Positions 24,250-37,333 are shown, counted from the first letter of the stretch. The stretch is 64,000 nucleotides of DNA from Gymnopus androsaceus JB14 (GCA_009733575.1 ML769426.1:62001-126000), one strand, 5' to 3'. Program-made: numbers and translations. The notes: generated from the sequence alone by a model not told the origin.

Positions 24250-26015
24250 TCACGTTCGACTATGTCTCAACAGCGCCTTACTCCTAAACGTAGCATTATA
24301 CTGCAACAAATTATTAATATCCCTCACCCAATCATCCTCTTTCCCCGGTCTCGCGCCTTCACTATGACCTTTTTGAATCCCAGCCGCAGCGGTAGCAGTA
24401 ACGGAATGAGAATGGTCTGGGTCGTTATTGATGACGATTGAAGAGCGGTTGATACTTGGTACAGGGTAGGGCGATGCTTGGATGGTAACGGATTCACCGG
24501 GGTGAAGAACGTGCGAGGTTCGTCCGTCCATTGAGACGCCTGCGTGGGCGCGGCTGCGATCGCCAATCTGTATATAGGGAGAGGTCAGTGTTGAGGAACG
24601 AACGGGTGAATGAACAGTAACGGTAAGTAGTATCCTGGGGATAGGACGGCGAATAGCAATAAAAGCGGAAGACGACATCATGCATCAACATCATTAGATA
24701 CGGTGGTAAGGATATCAGAGCAAGATAAAGATGGACGACGGAGTTTTCCGTAGGTGTGTGTATACATGGATCCATAGGGAGAAACGCGGAAAAACTTGAT
24801 TAGATATATTGAACTTACCCGAAGAGTGATTGAGGATGATGAAGGAAAGACGAGAGGCCGAAATGAAAGGCTCCGTGGACAAATTGGAGTGAGCACGAGC
24901 GCGCTGAGGGATGGATGGACGATAGGTCCTCCGGCCGACAATGAATAGGCTGTGGAGCCAGTGGGAGTGGACACGATAAGACCGTCAGACTACAAAATTA
25001 GGTAGGTAAGCCTAAAAGTCTGAGGTTGTTGAATGAAAATGGGAAGGGAACGTACAACTGCCTCGGTCAAATGTTGGCCGTCAACAAAGATATCGATGGT
25101 ATTCAGGTGCGGACTGGATCCTCGATGCAGTGCGACTTCATTCATGACTTGCCAGTCTGTTTAAACTCTTGAGAGGAACGTTCGTATATCGAGAGGTAAA
25201 CGGAAGGTACAAACCATCGCCCTTGATCGCTCTTTTTTGATTCATCTTGGTTGTAAAACGTACAGGCTAAACGCATCCGGTTGAGAATGGTAGCTTTGCC
25301 TTGAAACACGCTCTCGAGAGCTATTGCGAAATCATCAATGTCTGGAAGTGTCGGATGTGAATTAATCGCCAACGGGTGGACAGGTAGAACGTACGGAAGG
25401 GCAGTAAGAACCCAAGAGTACCCAGAGAGAAACTTAGCACAGGTGGAACAGCGCCCGAGCTGAACAGAGATGATGCGTGTAGGATGGTACCATCTCCACC
25501 TAGTGTTGACGACCAAGTCTATTGGTTCAGGTTTTTCTAAACACGGATTCAGCAAGATGAACCACGGAACGAAAATGATGATTGACATACTGGGATGCCA
25601 CACCTCGGCCCCATGGGGAATATCAGCCCTATCTTCATGAAAAACTCTGACGCCCGGATACGTCGAATGAACGTGTCTAGACGGGTGAAAAATTTAGACG
25701 GTATCCAAGCTTTGTTGAGGATACTAACTCGAGGAACGCGTCAATAGCTAGAATGACGGGTTGCGTTCGCATTTTGTTTACTATAAGGATGTTTTTGGGA
25801 GGATTGTCAATGTACTGCCATCTGTCTTTGCTGCACTTGAGCGTCATGGATTGAACAGAGGGCAAAAGACGAACACTGGCTGTACTGGCTTTGTAGAGAG
25901 ATACCTGAATCTTGAGGGGGGTGATCTTGCCAGCCATCTTGCTGTTGTTGAAGGGGAGAGAAGCGAACGAAGCATGAAAGTAGCAACCAAGGTTCGGGCC
26001 GAAAGATAGCCGCAC
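24250..26015 (-). CDS. NAD(H) kinase, mitochondrial Pos5-like
   Basis: Exons read [11 protein letters not shown], then [18 protein letters not shown], and EPIDLVV followed by [15 protein letters not shown], the GGDG nucleotide-binding motif. Next come [61 protein letters not shown], and [20 protein letters not shown], the second signature. The last segments are [12 protein letters not shown] and [15 protein letters not shown] kinases phosphorylate NAD(H) to NADP(H). The order and PPKN start resemble yeast Pos5, the mitochondrial enzyme. Two single-base insertions break the frame: an A in GTCGTCAACACTAGG just before GGDG, and one A in the A6 run before the DWQV exon. The start may be 26015 or 25937. 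Confidence 0.85.
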
Positions 26016-26347
26016 TAGCTCTGTATGTACTTCTTACCCTGTTTGTACCCTGAAGGCCTGAAGCACCCTGCAGCTCCGTGAGCAAAGTGCAGAGCTATAT
26101 GCAGCCTATCGTAAATCCGAAGCTCGAATCCCAACGTTTGTAGCTTGGCCGCGGTGAAAAAGATTAGATAAAATTAATCATCGCACGTGTCAGCCATAAT
26201 TGGTCGATGACCGCTTTCAAGTGAAACTCTGATATCACACCTCTTTTACGCAACTCCTGGCGAGAGAAACAAAAAGTTATAATAGAGGACATTGTAAAGT
26301 TCTTACGTTCTGTCTCTGGCAAGAACAGAAAATATTTCTACAAGTCT
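26016..26347. promoter_or_regulatory. Bidirectional promoter, NAD kinase / IP6 kinase
   Basis: About 330 bases (410 if NAD kinase starts at 25937) separate two divergent starts. Both genes must take their 5' control from here. No specific site is recognised. Confidence 0.45.
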
Positions 26348-29300
26348 ATGGGTTCTGCTCCTGCTGATTCCACGCAGTCAAAGCAGTCCCAATTCCACTT
26401 TCCAGTGTCCTCATCCAGCCCACCTATTTCCTCGCCTCGTTCCGCGAGTTTTCTAGCCACAAGCCCTGCGAAATGGCCCAGGTCCAAGCTTCAGAATCCT
26501 GATGCGACAGATTCAGAAGGATATCTCACAGAAAAGTCCTCTGCGATTCGGAAACAGTCTGATCCTCCAAAGACGTCTCGCGCTTTGACTCTTCCCCCTG
26601 CAGGTCATCGGCCGATTTACCGAAGAGCTCATTCGTCTTCTACCGCCTCTTCATCTTCTTCATCGTCTGCGAAAGCTTCACCTCTTCCCTCTCATCCGCC
26701 ATCTTCGGGCATCGGCAGAAAGGTTGCAGCGACCCTGCAGCTTTTCAAAGAAACCGCAGACGATTCACAGTCGAACGAAACTCAGCCCTCAGCAGATCAT
26801 CATCAACGATCAGCCTCTCTCGGCAACGGCGGAGACGTCGCAGAGGCCAAGTTTGAATTTGTTAAACGCTCAGAATGGCCTGACCGCGAGGCTGCAGTCC
26901 TCAGGAGAGAGAGAAGCACAGTCACCTTACACAGAGTCAAAACCAGAGATAGCGTCGAGAGCTCTGCGGGTTCCGTTCAGGACCTTGCTCAATGGCGGAA
27001 GGATGTCACTAATAAATGGGACGATGGCATTGACCGCGGACGGCGGCGAGAACGTGTAGAGGATTCATCTGAAAATGATTACAATGTGATACCTCCCTGG
27101 TCTCCTCCAGAAGAACCATCTCCCCCTGAAATCATCCCTCGCTCATCCTCACGTCCACAACTCCCTACTCAAATCCCTTCATTTCACTCCCCTTCCCTTT
27201 CTCCCTGGTCCACAGACGACGAGTCTGGCTGGGATTCCGCCTCCGGATCTACATCTACCACGTCACATTCTACCGCCTACTCCCATACGCCGAATCTATC
27301 CTCTTCATTCCATCACCTCCCCGTGTTTGATGATGACTCTCCGACGACGTCGTTTCCTTCTCCGGATACTCATTACCGCCAATATGCAGATGCCGATGAC
27401 AATACCTATTTGCTGGACATGGGACCAAATCTCTCCCACGACACTCTTCCTCATATTCCTCTCCGGCCTTTTCGTAACCAAGTTGGTGGCCACAGCGCCA
27501 TTTACAAATTTACCAAGCGAGCAGTTTGCAAGGTCCGTTCTCTTCATGTCTTTGACTTCTTGCAGTCTCTTATATATTTCTTGCAGCCTCTTGTCTCTAG
27601 AGAAAATCTTTTCTATGAAATGGTAGAACGAGAAGCTCCTCCACTGCTTGCCTACATCCCGCGATACTTGGGTGTCATGCTTGTCAGCTACCGTCGTGTC
27701 CCAAAAAAGCACTTCGTTGCAGCTCAAGCCATCACCAGAAGGTCCTACAGAGGCGCCTAGACCGCCCTTGCCCAAGGCAGCTACTGATGGACCGAACATG
27801 ATTAGTAAACACGACGATGACGGGAGCGATACAGACCAGTCTGAGATGCCAGAGGTCGTTCTCGACCGCAACCGTCATATCGTCCCAGAGTGGATGCTTC
27901 GTGGGTCACGTATTCGGTCTGCTTCTCAATCCACTGCCACTGGTATACCTCCCGCTGTCCGTCGATTAAAGCGACAGGCTCTTCACCGAAGTACGGCTTC
28001 TAGCCCTGACCTCCCTAGCTCAGATCCTGGATCGCCCATGATGAAACCCAGTCCACTCGCCAGCTATCCTCCTCTTGTTTCCAGCGAACTGACAGCCCCT
28101 ACTCCAATGAATTCGCCCAAGATATCCATGATGAATGGCTTGCATCCTACGGAGAAGCCTACCAGCCGGAGGAATTTTCTGGTCAAGTCTGCTTCAGATG
28201 AGGACGATGGATTCGAGAGACCAGAGCTTCCTTCCTCCCAGTCGGAGAATATCCTCCCCCATATGCATTCGCCTTTGTTTGGAGGCCGCGGCTCAACCAT
28301 GGTGAACACGAAGTTAAAGGACCACGTCTTTAGTACCGTTCTTCGTCGCTTGAGGCGGCATCATTGGCTGGGAGGCGCTCATGTAGATGATGACGGGGAA
28401 GTTGCCGATGCAGAGGGTGACGACAGCCTAAATGTTCGAAGTCGAAGAAGACGTGGTCGAAAGCTCGTCAGTGGCGGCCCTTTGAATCGCTTACAAAGGT
28501 CCGAACGCGATAGCACTAATACCCACTTGCGTCGGGTCCGAAGCGAGAGCATGATGGCATCCCCTGCCAAGCTCGAGGCTCTTGCTTTTGAGGAGCAGCG
28601 GGACCGCTACAATGACGCGGGGGTTGAGATGGGGGTGTTTGACATGGAGGTTGAAGGCAGTCCGCCACCAAACCTAGTACAAAAGCAGACTTGGCCAAAT
28701 ATAAACAATACCTCTGACTTGGACACCAATGAATTAGTGCCATCGTTGATGCGCAAGCGGAGCCGCTCGAGGTCCCTAGATGACGGCCGTCCCCGTCCCC
28801 GTCGCACGACTCTCTCTCCTACCACTAGGATGCCTCCACTGAGGGAACCTGAGTTTGGTCACTCGAGCGACGAGCTCAAGGATTTGGATTCAGAGTTTGC
28901 CCGCCAAAATCACTTTATCCTCATGGAAGACTTGACGGGACGATTAAAACACCCATGTGTTATGGATCTGAAGATGGGAACACGTCAGTACGGCATGGAT
29001 GCCACTGCTGCGAAGAAAAAGAGTCAACGGAAGAAATGTGATCGTACGACCAGCAGAACTTTGGGTGTTAGGATGTGTGGAATGCAGGTCAGGCAGACAG
29101 CTTTTATGATAGGAGGTCTGAACCTTACTGACGTGTTATATCTTTACTAGGTTTGGAACGTCAAGACCCAGTCCTATTTCACGCAGGACAAGTACATGGG
29201 TCGTGAGATTCGCCCTGAAGAGTTCACTTCAAAGCTTGCGTCTTTTCTTCACGACGGAGATCGTCTACTTGCATATCAGATCCCTGCGCTATTACAAAAG

Positions 29301-29981
29301 CTGTATGGATTAGCTCGAATCATCTCTCGACTGAAGGGGTACCGGTTCTATGGATGCAGTCTTTTATTCATTTATGATGGAGACCATGAGACTCAACAGG
29401 CATATCGAGATCTTGTCCTCGAGACACCCACGTCGCGCAGCAAGCGCGGCGAGTCACTTGAACGGGATGTGATCGCTTCTTCGTCAGATACATCCTCCTC
29501 TGCTCGTGTGCTCCGAAGATCACATAGCGAAGAGCTCTTGTTGGGACCTATTCAGAAACGCTCTGTCGACAAGCGGAAGCGTGGAGGCGTTGACGTTCGT
29601 CTTGTTGACTTTGCTCATACCACTACTGGTCGCGATTGGCTACCCTATCCCGAGGATTTCGATAAAACCATGCCTCATGAAGTGACGACTAGTTCCAAAG
29701 GGTATAATGCTGATATAGATCCGGAGACGGGGCTCATCTATGCACGTTTTCCACCTCATTACCCCGAGGAAGCTGATAGGGGCTTTATTTGGGGTTTGAA
29801 GAACCTTACTTTGGCGCTCGAACAGATGTGGAATGACGAGAGGAAACGGAGATTCAAGGTCCTCCATAACGATCCCAACTGTGGTGTCAAGAAGTTACCT
29901 GCGCTGCCTACCGAAGGGAGGGAGATCTTTGACGAGGTCTTTGGTGATGACGACGAGGATCCGGGTATGCTTTCCACATAG
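26348..29981 (+). CDS. Inositol hexakisphosphate kinase (Kcs1-type), one frame break
   Basis: A long disordered Ser/Pro-rich N-terminus leads into [19 protein letters not shown] and, after an intron (27533-27586), [16 protein letters not shown] and [15 protein letters not shown]. After a variable insert come [28 protein letters not shown] (the PxxxDxKxG inositol-binding motif) and, after an intron (29088-29150), YKMGRE-type [18 protein letters not shown] and [10 protein letters not shown] (DFxH metal site) follow. Kcs1 enzymes make diphosphoinositol phosphates that control phosphate sensing. An extra A in the A6 run at 27703-27708 shifts the frame after SYRRVPK; removing it gives [14 protein letters not shown] in frame. 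The total is about 1170 residues. Confidence 0.88.
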
Positions 29982-30361
29982 CATTTTTCATTATTTACTT
30001 ACATCGTGGCATTCAACAATTCTTTCCTATACGACTCATATTCTTTTGTTTGCTTTTATCGCCTATTGTATTGTAGTCGTTCCTCTACTCTTTCAGTTAT
30101 TACATCGATATCTACGCACTGTATCTTTTATTCTCATGTCGTTTCTCCTCCCCCCTAGAGTTCATTAGCGTTTGCGAACATATTCATATTTTCTTTATGT
30201 TGCATAACGATTATTGTAGCTACAGTCTGACTATTTTAATGATGTAGTCGAATATCATAACGAACAATTATCTAAAGGCAGTACCTACAACAGAGCAGTG
30301 ATAGATCGTACAAGAAGGGAGTGCACCTTGAAACTACAACTCGGCGAGAAAAAACGAAACG
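29982..30361. other. Convergent intergenic region
   Basis: This is shared 3' flank of the IP6 kinase gene (plus) and the MYND gene (minus). It is A/T-rich and has no gene. Confidence 0.4.
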
Positions 30362-32640
30362 TCATGTTGACGACTTCTCGTCGTTGGAAGGAACCATGTT
30401 AACCACTCCAGAGAAATGATACTCGAGGAATTGAGCATAATACATTACTTCGAAACGCTCCAAGCACTCCTTTGGTAGGCCTTTGCCCACCGGTGGGACG
30501 AAATTTGTGGGCGCTTGGCTCAAACTACGGAAATGCCAAGTCACTGGGGTATCTGAATCTTCAATAGCGCGACCGATTTCCACAACACGTATGTTCCATC
30601 TGTGGCTTCGAAAAAAACTCGAACACCAAGATGAATGAAGACCATGGGGGTACGATATTTGGCCCCGCATGATGTTTCAAGTATGCCAGTAAGGAATGCT
30701 GCAGGGATATGAAGTGCTTTTCCAGGGTTTGCTTGACGATATATGTGAAGAAGGTTGTGTCGTAGTTGTTCTTGTATGGAGAGAGCGATGAAATTACTGA
30801 TGGGTGAGGAAGTTAATCGACTTTGCGTGCAAGTCTGATAAAAAGGGACTTACAAGGTGAGTGGAAAGATTGATTTGGACCACATGCTTCGCGGTGACCC
30901 GCATTCCAATCCCTTTTTTGACATTCATAGGAACAGTAAACCTTCGAGCGGCAGCGAGAACAGACTTGGATAAAGTGACCCTGAATCAGGTGTAGTACTA
31001 CACTGGAGGGTAAAATATATAAGCATTCAACCGAAAAATAAAAGGCTCGCAAGTAGCTTCACCTCTTTATTTGCGCAAATGACTGTAGCCTTTGTATAAG
31101 CTTGCCTTAAATCATTTATGTGCGTAGCCTTCTCTATTGCGGTTTTCCATGCGGCCCCAAATTTAGACAGAGACTCATCGGTGAAGTCAAATGTCTTTGG
31201 ATCATCAGCAAGGATTTGATTCGTATACTTAACGAAACGTCGGGAAACTGAAGGATATGCGAAATACTGCAATAGAGCCTTGGAGGTCAAGAACTCGCAT
31301 AATATTCCGTTAATATTAGGCGTATTTCCGAGAAATTTCACTTCCCTCGGAACGAAGTAAGCGGCACCAAGGATAGATTTGAGCAATCCATAATCGAAAG
31401 CTTGCCCAAGTGCTGAAACACCGTTCTTGTAGACAGTATTGAGGATAAAGTCATGCAACCCAAATATGCAGCGAATCCTTCTCGACACTATGGGCAACTT
31501 CAGGCGTGGAGAGTCGCCTGATGATGCTGGTCATAGTCTCCAGAGCACCTTCCTGTAAGAGCGAATCGTGGACAGGGGAATCGACTTGGATTGATGAAAT
31601 GCGGACAAGGAAGATGGAGACGAATTCAAGTGCATGGAACAAGATACTAGGCATCCGTTTAGAGACATGCTCCGTGAGAAACGTCACAGGATTAGGAGAA
31701 ACGTGGAGGAAGGCTTGCATGAACAAGCTGGAGTCATCCTTTTCAGCGTTGTCCGCAGCATTTACGAAAAGAAGCACTGTTCGTGTATGAAGAAGGACGG
31801 AGCGATGAAGTGAAATAACAGCAAAAGCCCAGGCCTGAAAGACTACGTGAAAGATCTGTGGTGTCTTTGTGATCAACGCGGCAGCTTCTGGTTTGAGATT
31901 CCAATGACAATGCCCAGGTCCGACCAGCGTGAGTGGGAAGATATAGAGTACGTGTTCTTGGAAATCCCAACCCGACCAGCTCGTCGCCTGCTTTCGGAGA
32001 CATTTCTCGACAAAGAAACTAAGCCACTTCCAAATCGGATTCCATTCCTTCTCGTTTCCGGTGAAAAAGAGGTGTGTGACTGTGTGAGTGTGTCGCGCCT
32101 GTATATCGTGTACCAACGAAGATAACGCGGCAAGTGATGATCGCATACTATCGGAGGGATCATGCAAGTCGATATCATAGTTCGACGGTGGATCTACAGC
32201 CAGTGCTTGGAAAACCAATGACTTTTTTGGGAAAAGCATTTTACCCTCACGGGCCATCTCCAAAGCTCTGGGTGGTGCCAATACACAAAAGGTGCATCTG
32301 TACTTGGAATCTGGCATTGAAAACGAATCGTTGGTCGAAGCAAGGGTAAAAATGACCTACGTCGTGACCTATAGAAGCACAAATATGATGTCAAAGCTGA
32401 TGTCAAAGGACCCCAACCCATCGAAAGCGCGATTTGCATTGAAAATACCGCGTTTTATTTTTGCACATTGAACAGCCCAACGAACAGCATAAAGATCTAT
32501 AGCAGCAGCAACGCGGTCATCAAAGTAATCGATTTCTACGACGAACTCTAGGACTCGCAGAAACGAGTCTGTACACAGAAATGGGCTTGCTCTCTGTGCG
32601 AGTGCGCCGTATAGAGCTTGCCCTCCGTTACCCTGTTTAC
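30362..32640 (-). CDS. MYND zinc-finger protein, several frame breaks
   Basis: On the minus strand coding begins by about 32640 with an in-frame segment QRASPFLCTDSFLRVLEFVV, DDRVAAAIDLYAVRWAVQCA. It passes through FYRSRRRSFLPLLRPTIRF and MPDSKYRCTFCVLAPPRALE into a long helical region. The C-terminal part has CSRCRSKVYCSYECQKRDW and a following HREAC, the C-x2-C...C-x3-C...H-x3-C core of a MYND finger, a protein-interaction module. A 100-residue tail ends at 30362. The frame changes near 32395, 32320, 31465 and 30560, although the homologous text continues. The start codon is not identified. This architecture (helical body, C-terminal MYND) is a large uncharacterised basidiomycete family. 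Confidence 0.7.
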
Positions 32641-33655
32641 CTATTTACCTCATCAAATCATCTCACGACCTCGCACACACAGTTCTACGAGGGTCTGTTG
32701 AGATCTTCAAAGAGCGCCGCTTGCTCTTGGTTAAGTTGGACCTGGATTGGGTAACTCGTGATTTACCAGGCTCTACTTCGCCCCTCCCTCCTTTAGTACA
32801 ATAGACAGCGATAGCTAGATCGTACAAGATTTTCCCGTTGGAGGACCAAAACCTTTCACAGCATATGCTACAAGTCGACAAGAAAAAACGAAACACCATG
32901 TTCTCGGTCTCGGATTAACCACTCCACTTCACTAGAGAAACGACATTCGGGGAACTGAGCATAATACATGGCTTCAAAATAATACTGGTCGGTGCTGGTT
33001 ATTCAACTTAAGCTTGTAGTACCTGCTTGGTACCTGCCGACCTTGCTAAGTTGACCGACGACTCACGAGCTAAGCGAGGACAGTCAAATTGATTAGCATC
33101 AGGGATTGTTCGCTCACATGCAGAGTCAAGTTGCAAGTTTTCTTCAAGGTACATACCACTGTGGTTTAGTCTCCTTGTCTCTCCCATCTAAACCTCGTTC
33201 CACAGTGACAAAGAACCAGGATTCTCCCCGATTCGGAAACTCATGATGCATGGACGCCCTCTGCTTATCGATTGGATTTGGGCGAACGGACCAATTGCAA
33301 TTCATATATGCAATGCTGTTTCTTCGAATGTGTATAACCCTTAGAATTTCTCTAGAGTCTGGAGGCTTCCGACACCGAAATAGTCGCCCGGTGCCCTCGA
33401 GTTTCAACCTTCCTCATTCTTACGAAGCTGGATGCCCTGTAGGATGTGTACTGCAGCCCCGTACTTATCGATTAGGGACCTGAATTCGTGATTTGATGAC
33501 CTCGTTTCTTGTAATATACTTCCTTCCTTCCTTCCGAAAGTACAGCCCCAATGCGAGCTATCGGGTGGGCTTGAATTATAAAAGAAGATGAAAATCGAAA
33601 CGGTTTTGCAGCGTACTCTGCTGGTTCAGACAAACTCCTAGCTTTTGCCTTCAAA
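32641..33655. other. Intergenic with MYND relic
   Basis: Apart from the MYND 3'-end remnant at about 32880-32980, no coding region is recognised. Confidence 0.4.
32880..32985 (-). pseudogene. Fragment of MYND gene 3' end
   Basis: AGAAAAAACGAAAC, TTAACCACTCCA and GAGCATAATACAT occur in the same order as at about 30345-30450, the C-terminal end of the MYND gene. This is a short, decayed second copy of that 3' end. Confidence 0.5.
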
Positions 33656-34772
33656 ATGTTTCGATCATCATTTTTGTTCCTCTTCCTCGCTGGTCTATCC
33701 ATATTCACTACATGCGTACATACCCTACCTACACAAGTTGGCGCGCGCGATACTCCGACAATAAAAACTGCAACGGACATCGCGCATGCAAAGGCACAGG
33801 CTATGGATGACCTTACGAAGCTCGAGAAATGTTGGGGGAGCAAATATGCTAAGTAGTTTTCCGAACTCGAAATGGATTGCTGACAATTTTCTATATTATA
33901 TAGCCACCCTGGTTTTCCGGATTCTATGAGATGCAGTCCGTTGGTCTTAAGGATTTCACGACATTGTTTGGTGAATTTGAATTCTGCCTCACGTCGCTTT
34001 GTTCAGCTCATGACTGTATTCAGGAAAGACATTGACGATCCAGGCCTCCGACGTCAAATTGATAGGACAAGATGAATGGCACCCTCCTCATGGAGTCGGT
34101 GAGATGACATATGAGGGCCAGTCTGCAATAATCAAAACAGTGAACGCAGATACCATCTATGCTATCACTGAAGCGAAAGCACTCCAGAAACTCGGACGAT
34201 TTGTTGTTAGTGGAACAGTAAAGGGATGGCCTTCAGCGGAAAAAGATTCAGCAGTGATTATCATGAAGCCAGGAGTCCTTGGCAACAATGGCCAGTCATA
34301 TGACAATGCTCGAATGAAGAAGGGCATTATGTGGGAACATGAGAATGGGGACCGAGTCTACGAGTTGATGCGCAAGCGGGTAGTGGATTTGGTTCTCAAT
34401 CATCAGATGCTACCGCAAGTTCATTAATCTCGTTACTCAGCTATCGTTACTTACCCGTCCAAAATCTAGTGCTCTTCATGGCGGAAATGCCTATATTGTC
34501 TTGGACAGTAACAACAAGCCAACTGCTCTTGATTTCGTTGATTATGGGTTTCCCCTTCTCGGTGTCACTAAATCGAAAGTAACAGAGGCGAAAGTAGTGA
34601 GTTCAAGTTCTGTCCCGTTATCTCCTTTCCACTGAGTTAAATAAAATAGAATGAGTTCTTTAAACTTCAAATACCAAGCGCAGTGAAGATTCCTTACCAA
34701 CCGAGGGATTGGAGCAATATTAGTCTAGCACCTATCGCAAGCTTAATCGCAGGCTTTTGCAACATAATGTAG
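33656..34772 (+). CDS. Secreted protein, kinase-like fold, unknown
   Basis: Exon 1 (33656-33847) encodes a signal peptide (MFRSSFLFLFLAGLSIFTT) and ends GSKY. Exon 2 (33904-33970) reads PPWFSGFYEMQSVGLKDF. Exon 3 from 34024 gives KTLTIQASDVKLIGQDEW, GEMTYEGQSAIIKTV and YAITEAKALQKLGRFV. Later come ALHGGNAYIVLDSNN and ALDFVDYGFP, which resemble the catalytic and metal-binding loops of protein-kinase-like folds. The last exon ends at 34770-34772. The first intron starts GCTAAG rather than GT. The junction before ALHGGN (about 34417-34470) cannot be joined in frame, so this copy may be damaged. This family of secreted kinase-like proteins is common in mushroom genomes. Confidence 0.6.
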
Positions 34773-35516
34773 ACCAATATGACACTTTTGCATATTCAAG
34801 TTATTTCTCGGCTTTTGAATACCTGCAGCTGGACCAACTTTGCATTGAAACTCAAAATATCGCCCAGCACGGCGTGGACAGGATATTAAAGTATTTACCG
34901 AGGCCTGACCCGTGGAATATTGTTGGAGTCTGGATATTGTATGTATTTACGTCGGAGGATGAAGACGGAGGATCTTGCCAACTGTGCGGCACTAGAACAC
35001 GATTACACATCCGTTTAGATACATATACTTATGTTGGACTACACTACGTATATCCTGCTTTGGCCTCCTCGTTTAGGCTTAGTCCCTTTTTGGCATGTGA
35101 CTCGGTGGCTACCACGTTCTCTCCTCAGCTGTTGACCTCCGTTCTTCATCTGAGAGTGAGCCCTTTTTCCTTTCATTTGTATACCTACATCGATACTGAC
35201 ACTACGGTAGTTTTCTGTGTTTTCGTTCTCGATTTAGATCTCGGCCTCTAACAATATACATGCTCTGTGAGAAACATCATAATGGCCGACACACAACTAA
35301 GGGAAACGTGTGTGGAGGGGAGCTTGCATTAACAAACTGGGGTCATCTTTTCCAGCTGTTTAGTGTAATGAGGAAAGGCGGACCATTATTGAAAAAAATT
35401 AGCAAAAACGAATCGTTGTGGTTGTTCAGCGAAAACGTCGTGACCCAAATGATGCCAAAGCTGATTATATCCCTTCCAATTATGGAAATATTTGATTTAG
35501 GTACAAGCTGCCTAAA
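34773..35516. other. Intergenic with MYND relic
   Basis: The open frames at 34757-35251 and 35260-35649 (plus) show no protein features. Part of the sequence is a decayed MYND copy. Confidence 0.4.
35290..35480 (-). pseudogene. Decayed MYND gene fragment
   Basis: GGAAACGTGTGTGGAGGG with GCTTGCATTAACAAACTGG matches the MYND gene at about 31697-31735 (GCTTGCATGAACAAGCTGG). AAAACGAATCGTTG, CGTCGTGACC and ATGTCAAAGCTGAT-like blocks match about 32320-32400. The middle of the gene is missing, so this is an internally deleted copy. Confidence 0.5.
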
Positions 35517-37333
35517 TTATAGTGTTTCGCCAGTAACTGGAGCATTCTTTATAGTGGAACCAGAGCCACCACTTGCTTTAAGCCCAGACCAGTTCCAAGT
35601 CCTATCAGGAATTTCAGCATTTCATCGATACATATGCTACTCAAAATAGACGTACCCTGTGCAACTACTAGTGCTTCCACAGTTTACTTCAACAGCATGA
35701 GCAGAGCTGGCAACAGATACTGTATTCGTCCCTTCAAAGCTAACGTTCTAACAAGAAGTGAAATAATAAGCAGGCAAGATAGAACCTGAGCAAAGGATCG
35801 ACTTGCCTCTATGACTACGCCTGTACCCGGTGTACCGAGCGTACTGGGGTAGCTCTGGTCAATGAGAACACCAAACTCGGTGATACCTGAGACTACATTG
35901 TTTTCGTAGACGACATTCTCGACGACTGATCCAGTAGCGGTGGCATCGGTCTTGATTCGAAGACCATTGACGCTGTAATATAGCCGCGCGCGGTCAGAAG
36001 GGCTTTCGGAACGTTGAGTTACTCACGTTCCAGTAACAGTGTTTCCGCTGATTGTAACTCCGGAAACGGTAACGCCGCTAGTAATAGAGCCCTATTCAAG
36101 TGAAAGATTATCGGTGAATGTCGAGGGAGTAAAAATATTATCATACTTACGATGGAGATACCATGGCCAATTCCTTCACAGACATTGTTCGAGAAAGTGA
36201 TCGAAGTGCCTTTGTTAATGGCCAGACAATCATCCTGGTTGTTGACGGTGCATCCAGTGACTGGAAATGCATCAGCAAAAAAACTCAAATGAAAGAATCG
36301 ACAGACTTGTAACGTCGTTGGCTGAGACATCAAATCCATCAGTGTTAGCTCCCGCAGGTTTACCCCCCGATGCGCTGTTGGCCGCAGTTCCAGCAGCTGG
36401 ATGATGAGTACATGGATTAGTATCCTAACTGGAAACCTACTAGTAGTAACACTTGCCATTGTTGACGGTGACACTACTCACGGTCAAAGAGCTGCCACCA
36501 ATGGCGACTGCCCGTCCAGGCGAATTAACTACTTGAACGTTGCTGAAAGTTCCGCCCATATTTATCCGGAGCAAAGGATCAGGCTTCGTAACACCTCCGC
36601 TTATACCTTGGCCATCCTACATACATGATTTAATAAGTGACTTCGTCTCGAAATGAGGTGCTTAAACAGACCCAGTAAAGAGTACCCTGTCCATTGAGAT
36701 CATGGCCACCTGGGAAATTCTAATTAGGTCTAGTGTATAACGAGTCCCTGAAGAGCCCATCTTACCTCCGTTGACTTTATGGGTGCCAAAATGAGTCAGT
36801 TTAGCAGGAGAAAAAAGTAGTGGGTTTTTCGACGCACATGTAATGTCATTTCCAGTTATTTCCATTAGAGGTCCAGCCCAGTTCTGTGCGCGAAGTAATG
36901 GTCAATTAACACTGCATATGTTTACTAGGACAGAAATTACCTTGAAGCCGAAAGTGAGTTCGCCGGTCAAAGAAACTTGAGCACCATCAGGAGGATTCAA
37001 CGAGAATGTTTCTGCACCTAATAGTTAGTGCCAGTATTATAGATGGCTTAAATTGGGGTCACTGACCACCGGCAGGGACAGTAAAGCCTCCGATCTATGC
37101 ATTCAAGTTTCCAGTGAGATAAGAGTCCACTTCTGAGGTATGGTACTCACAACAATGGTGGTACATTCCTCAGCAGCCGCGACGTCGGAGAGAGACTGTA
37201 TTTCACCAGTGCATCGCTTTCCTATCTTCCTGGGCGCATTCAAGGTAGTGTTCTTGGGTGCAGCGGGGATAGCTGAGACCTGGGCAAGGAAAGAGAGCAG
37301 AGACAAAACGACGATAGAGCTAGAGGCGAACAT
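35517..37333 (-). CDS. Endopolygalacturonase (GH28), copy 1
   Basis: About ten short exons join in frame. The start is a signal peptide ([21 protein letters not shown]), then a propeptide ending in KIGKR, a dibasic site, and C-T-G. The catalytic signatures are all present: [31 protein letters not shown] and [10 protein letters not shown]. The end is [15 protein letters not shown] and a stop at 35517-35519. GH28 enzymes hydrolyse alpha-1,4 links in pectate outside the cell. One intron, after the VSSVTVNN exon, has a GCAAGT donor; the same intron in copy 2 has GTAAGT. No frameshift was found. It is the left member of a three-copy array on the minus strand. Confidence 0.92.

Noticed and set aside
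27305..27871. 188-codon minus ORF
   Set aside because: It is antisense to the IP6 kinase coding sequence.
34757..35251. 164-codon plus ORF
   Set aside because: It has no recognisable features and overlaps the end of the kinase-like gene.
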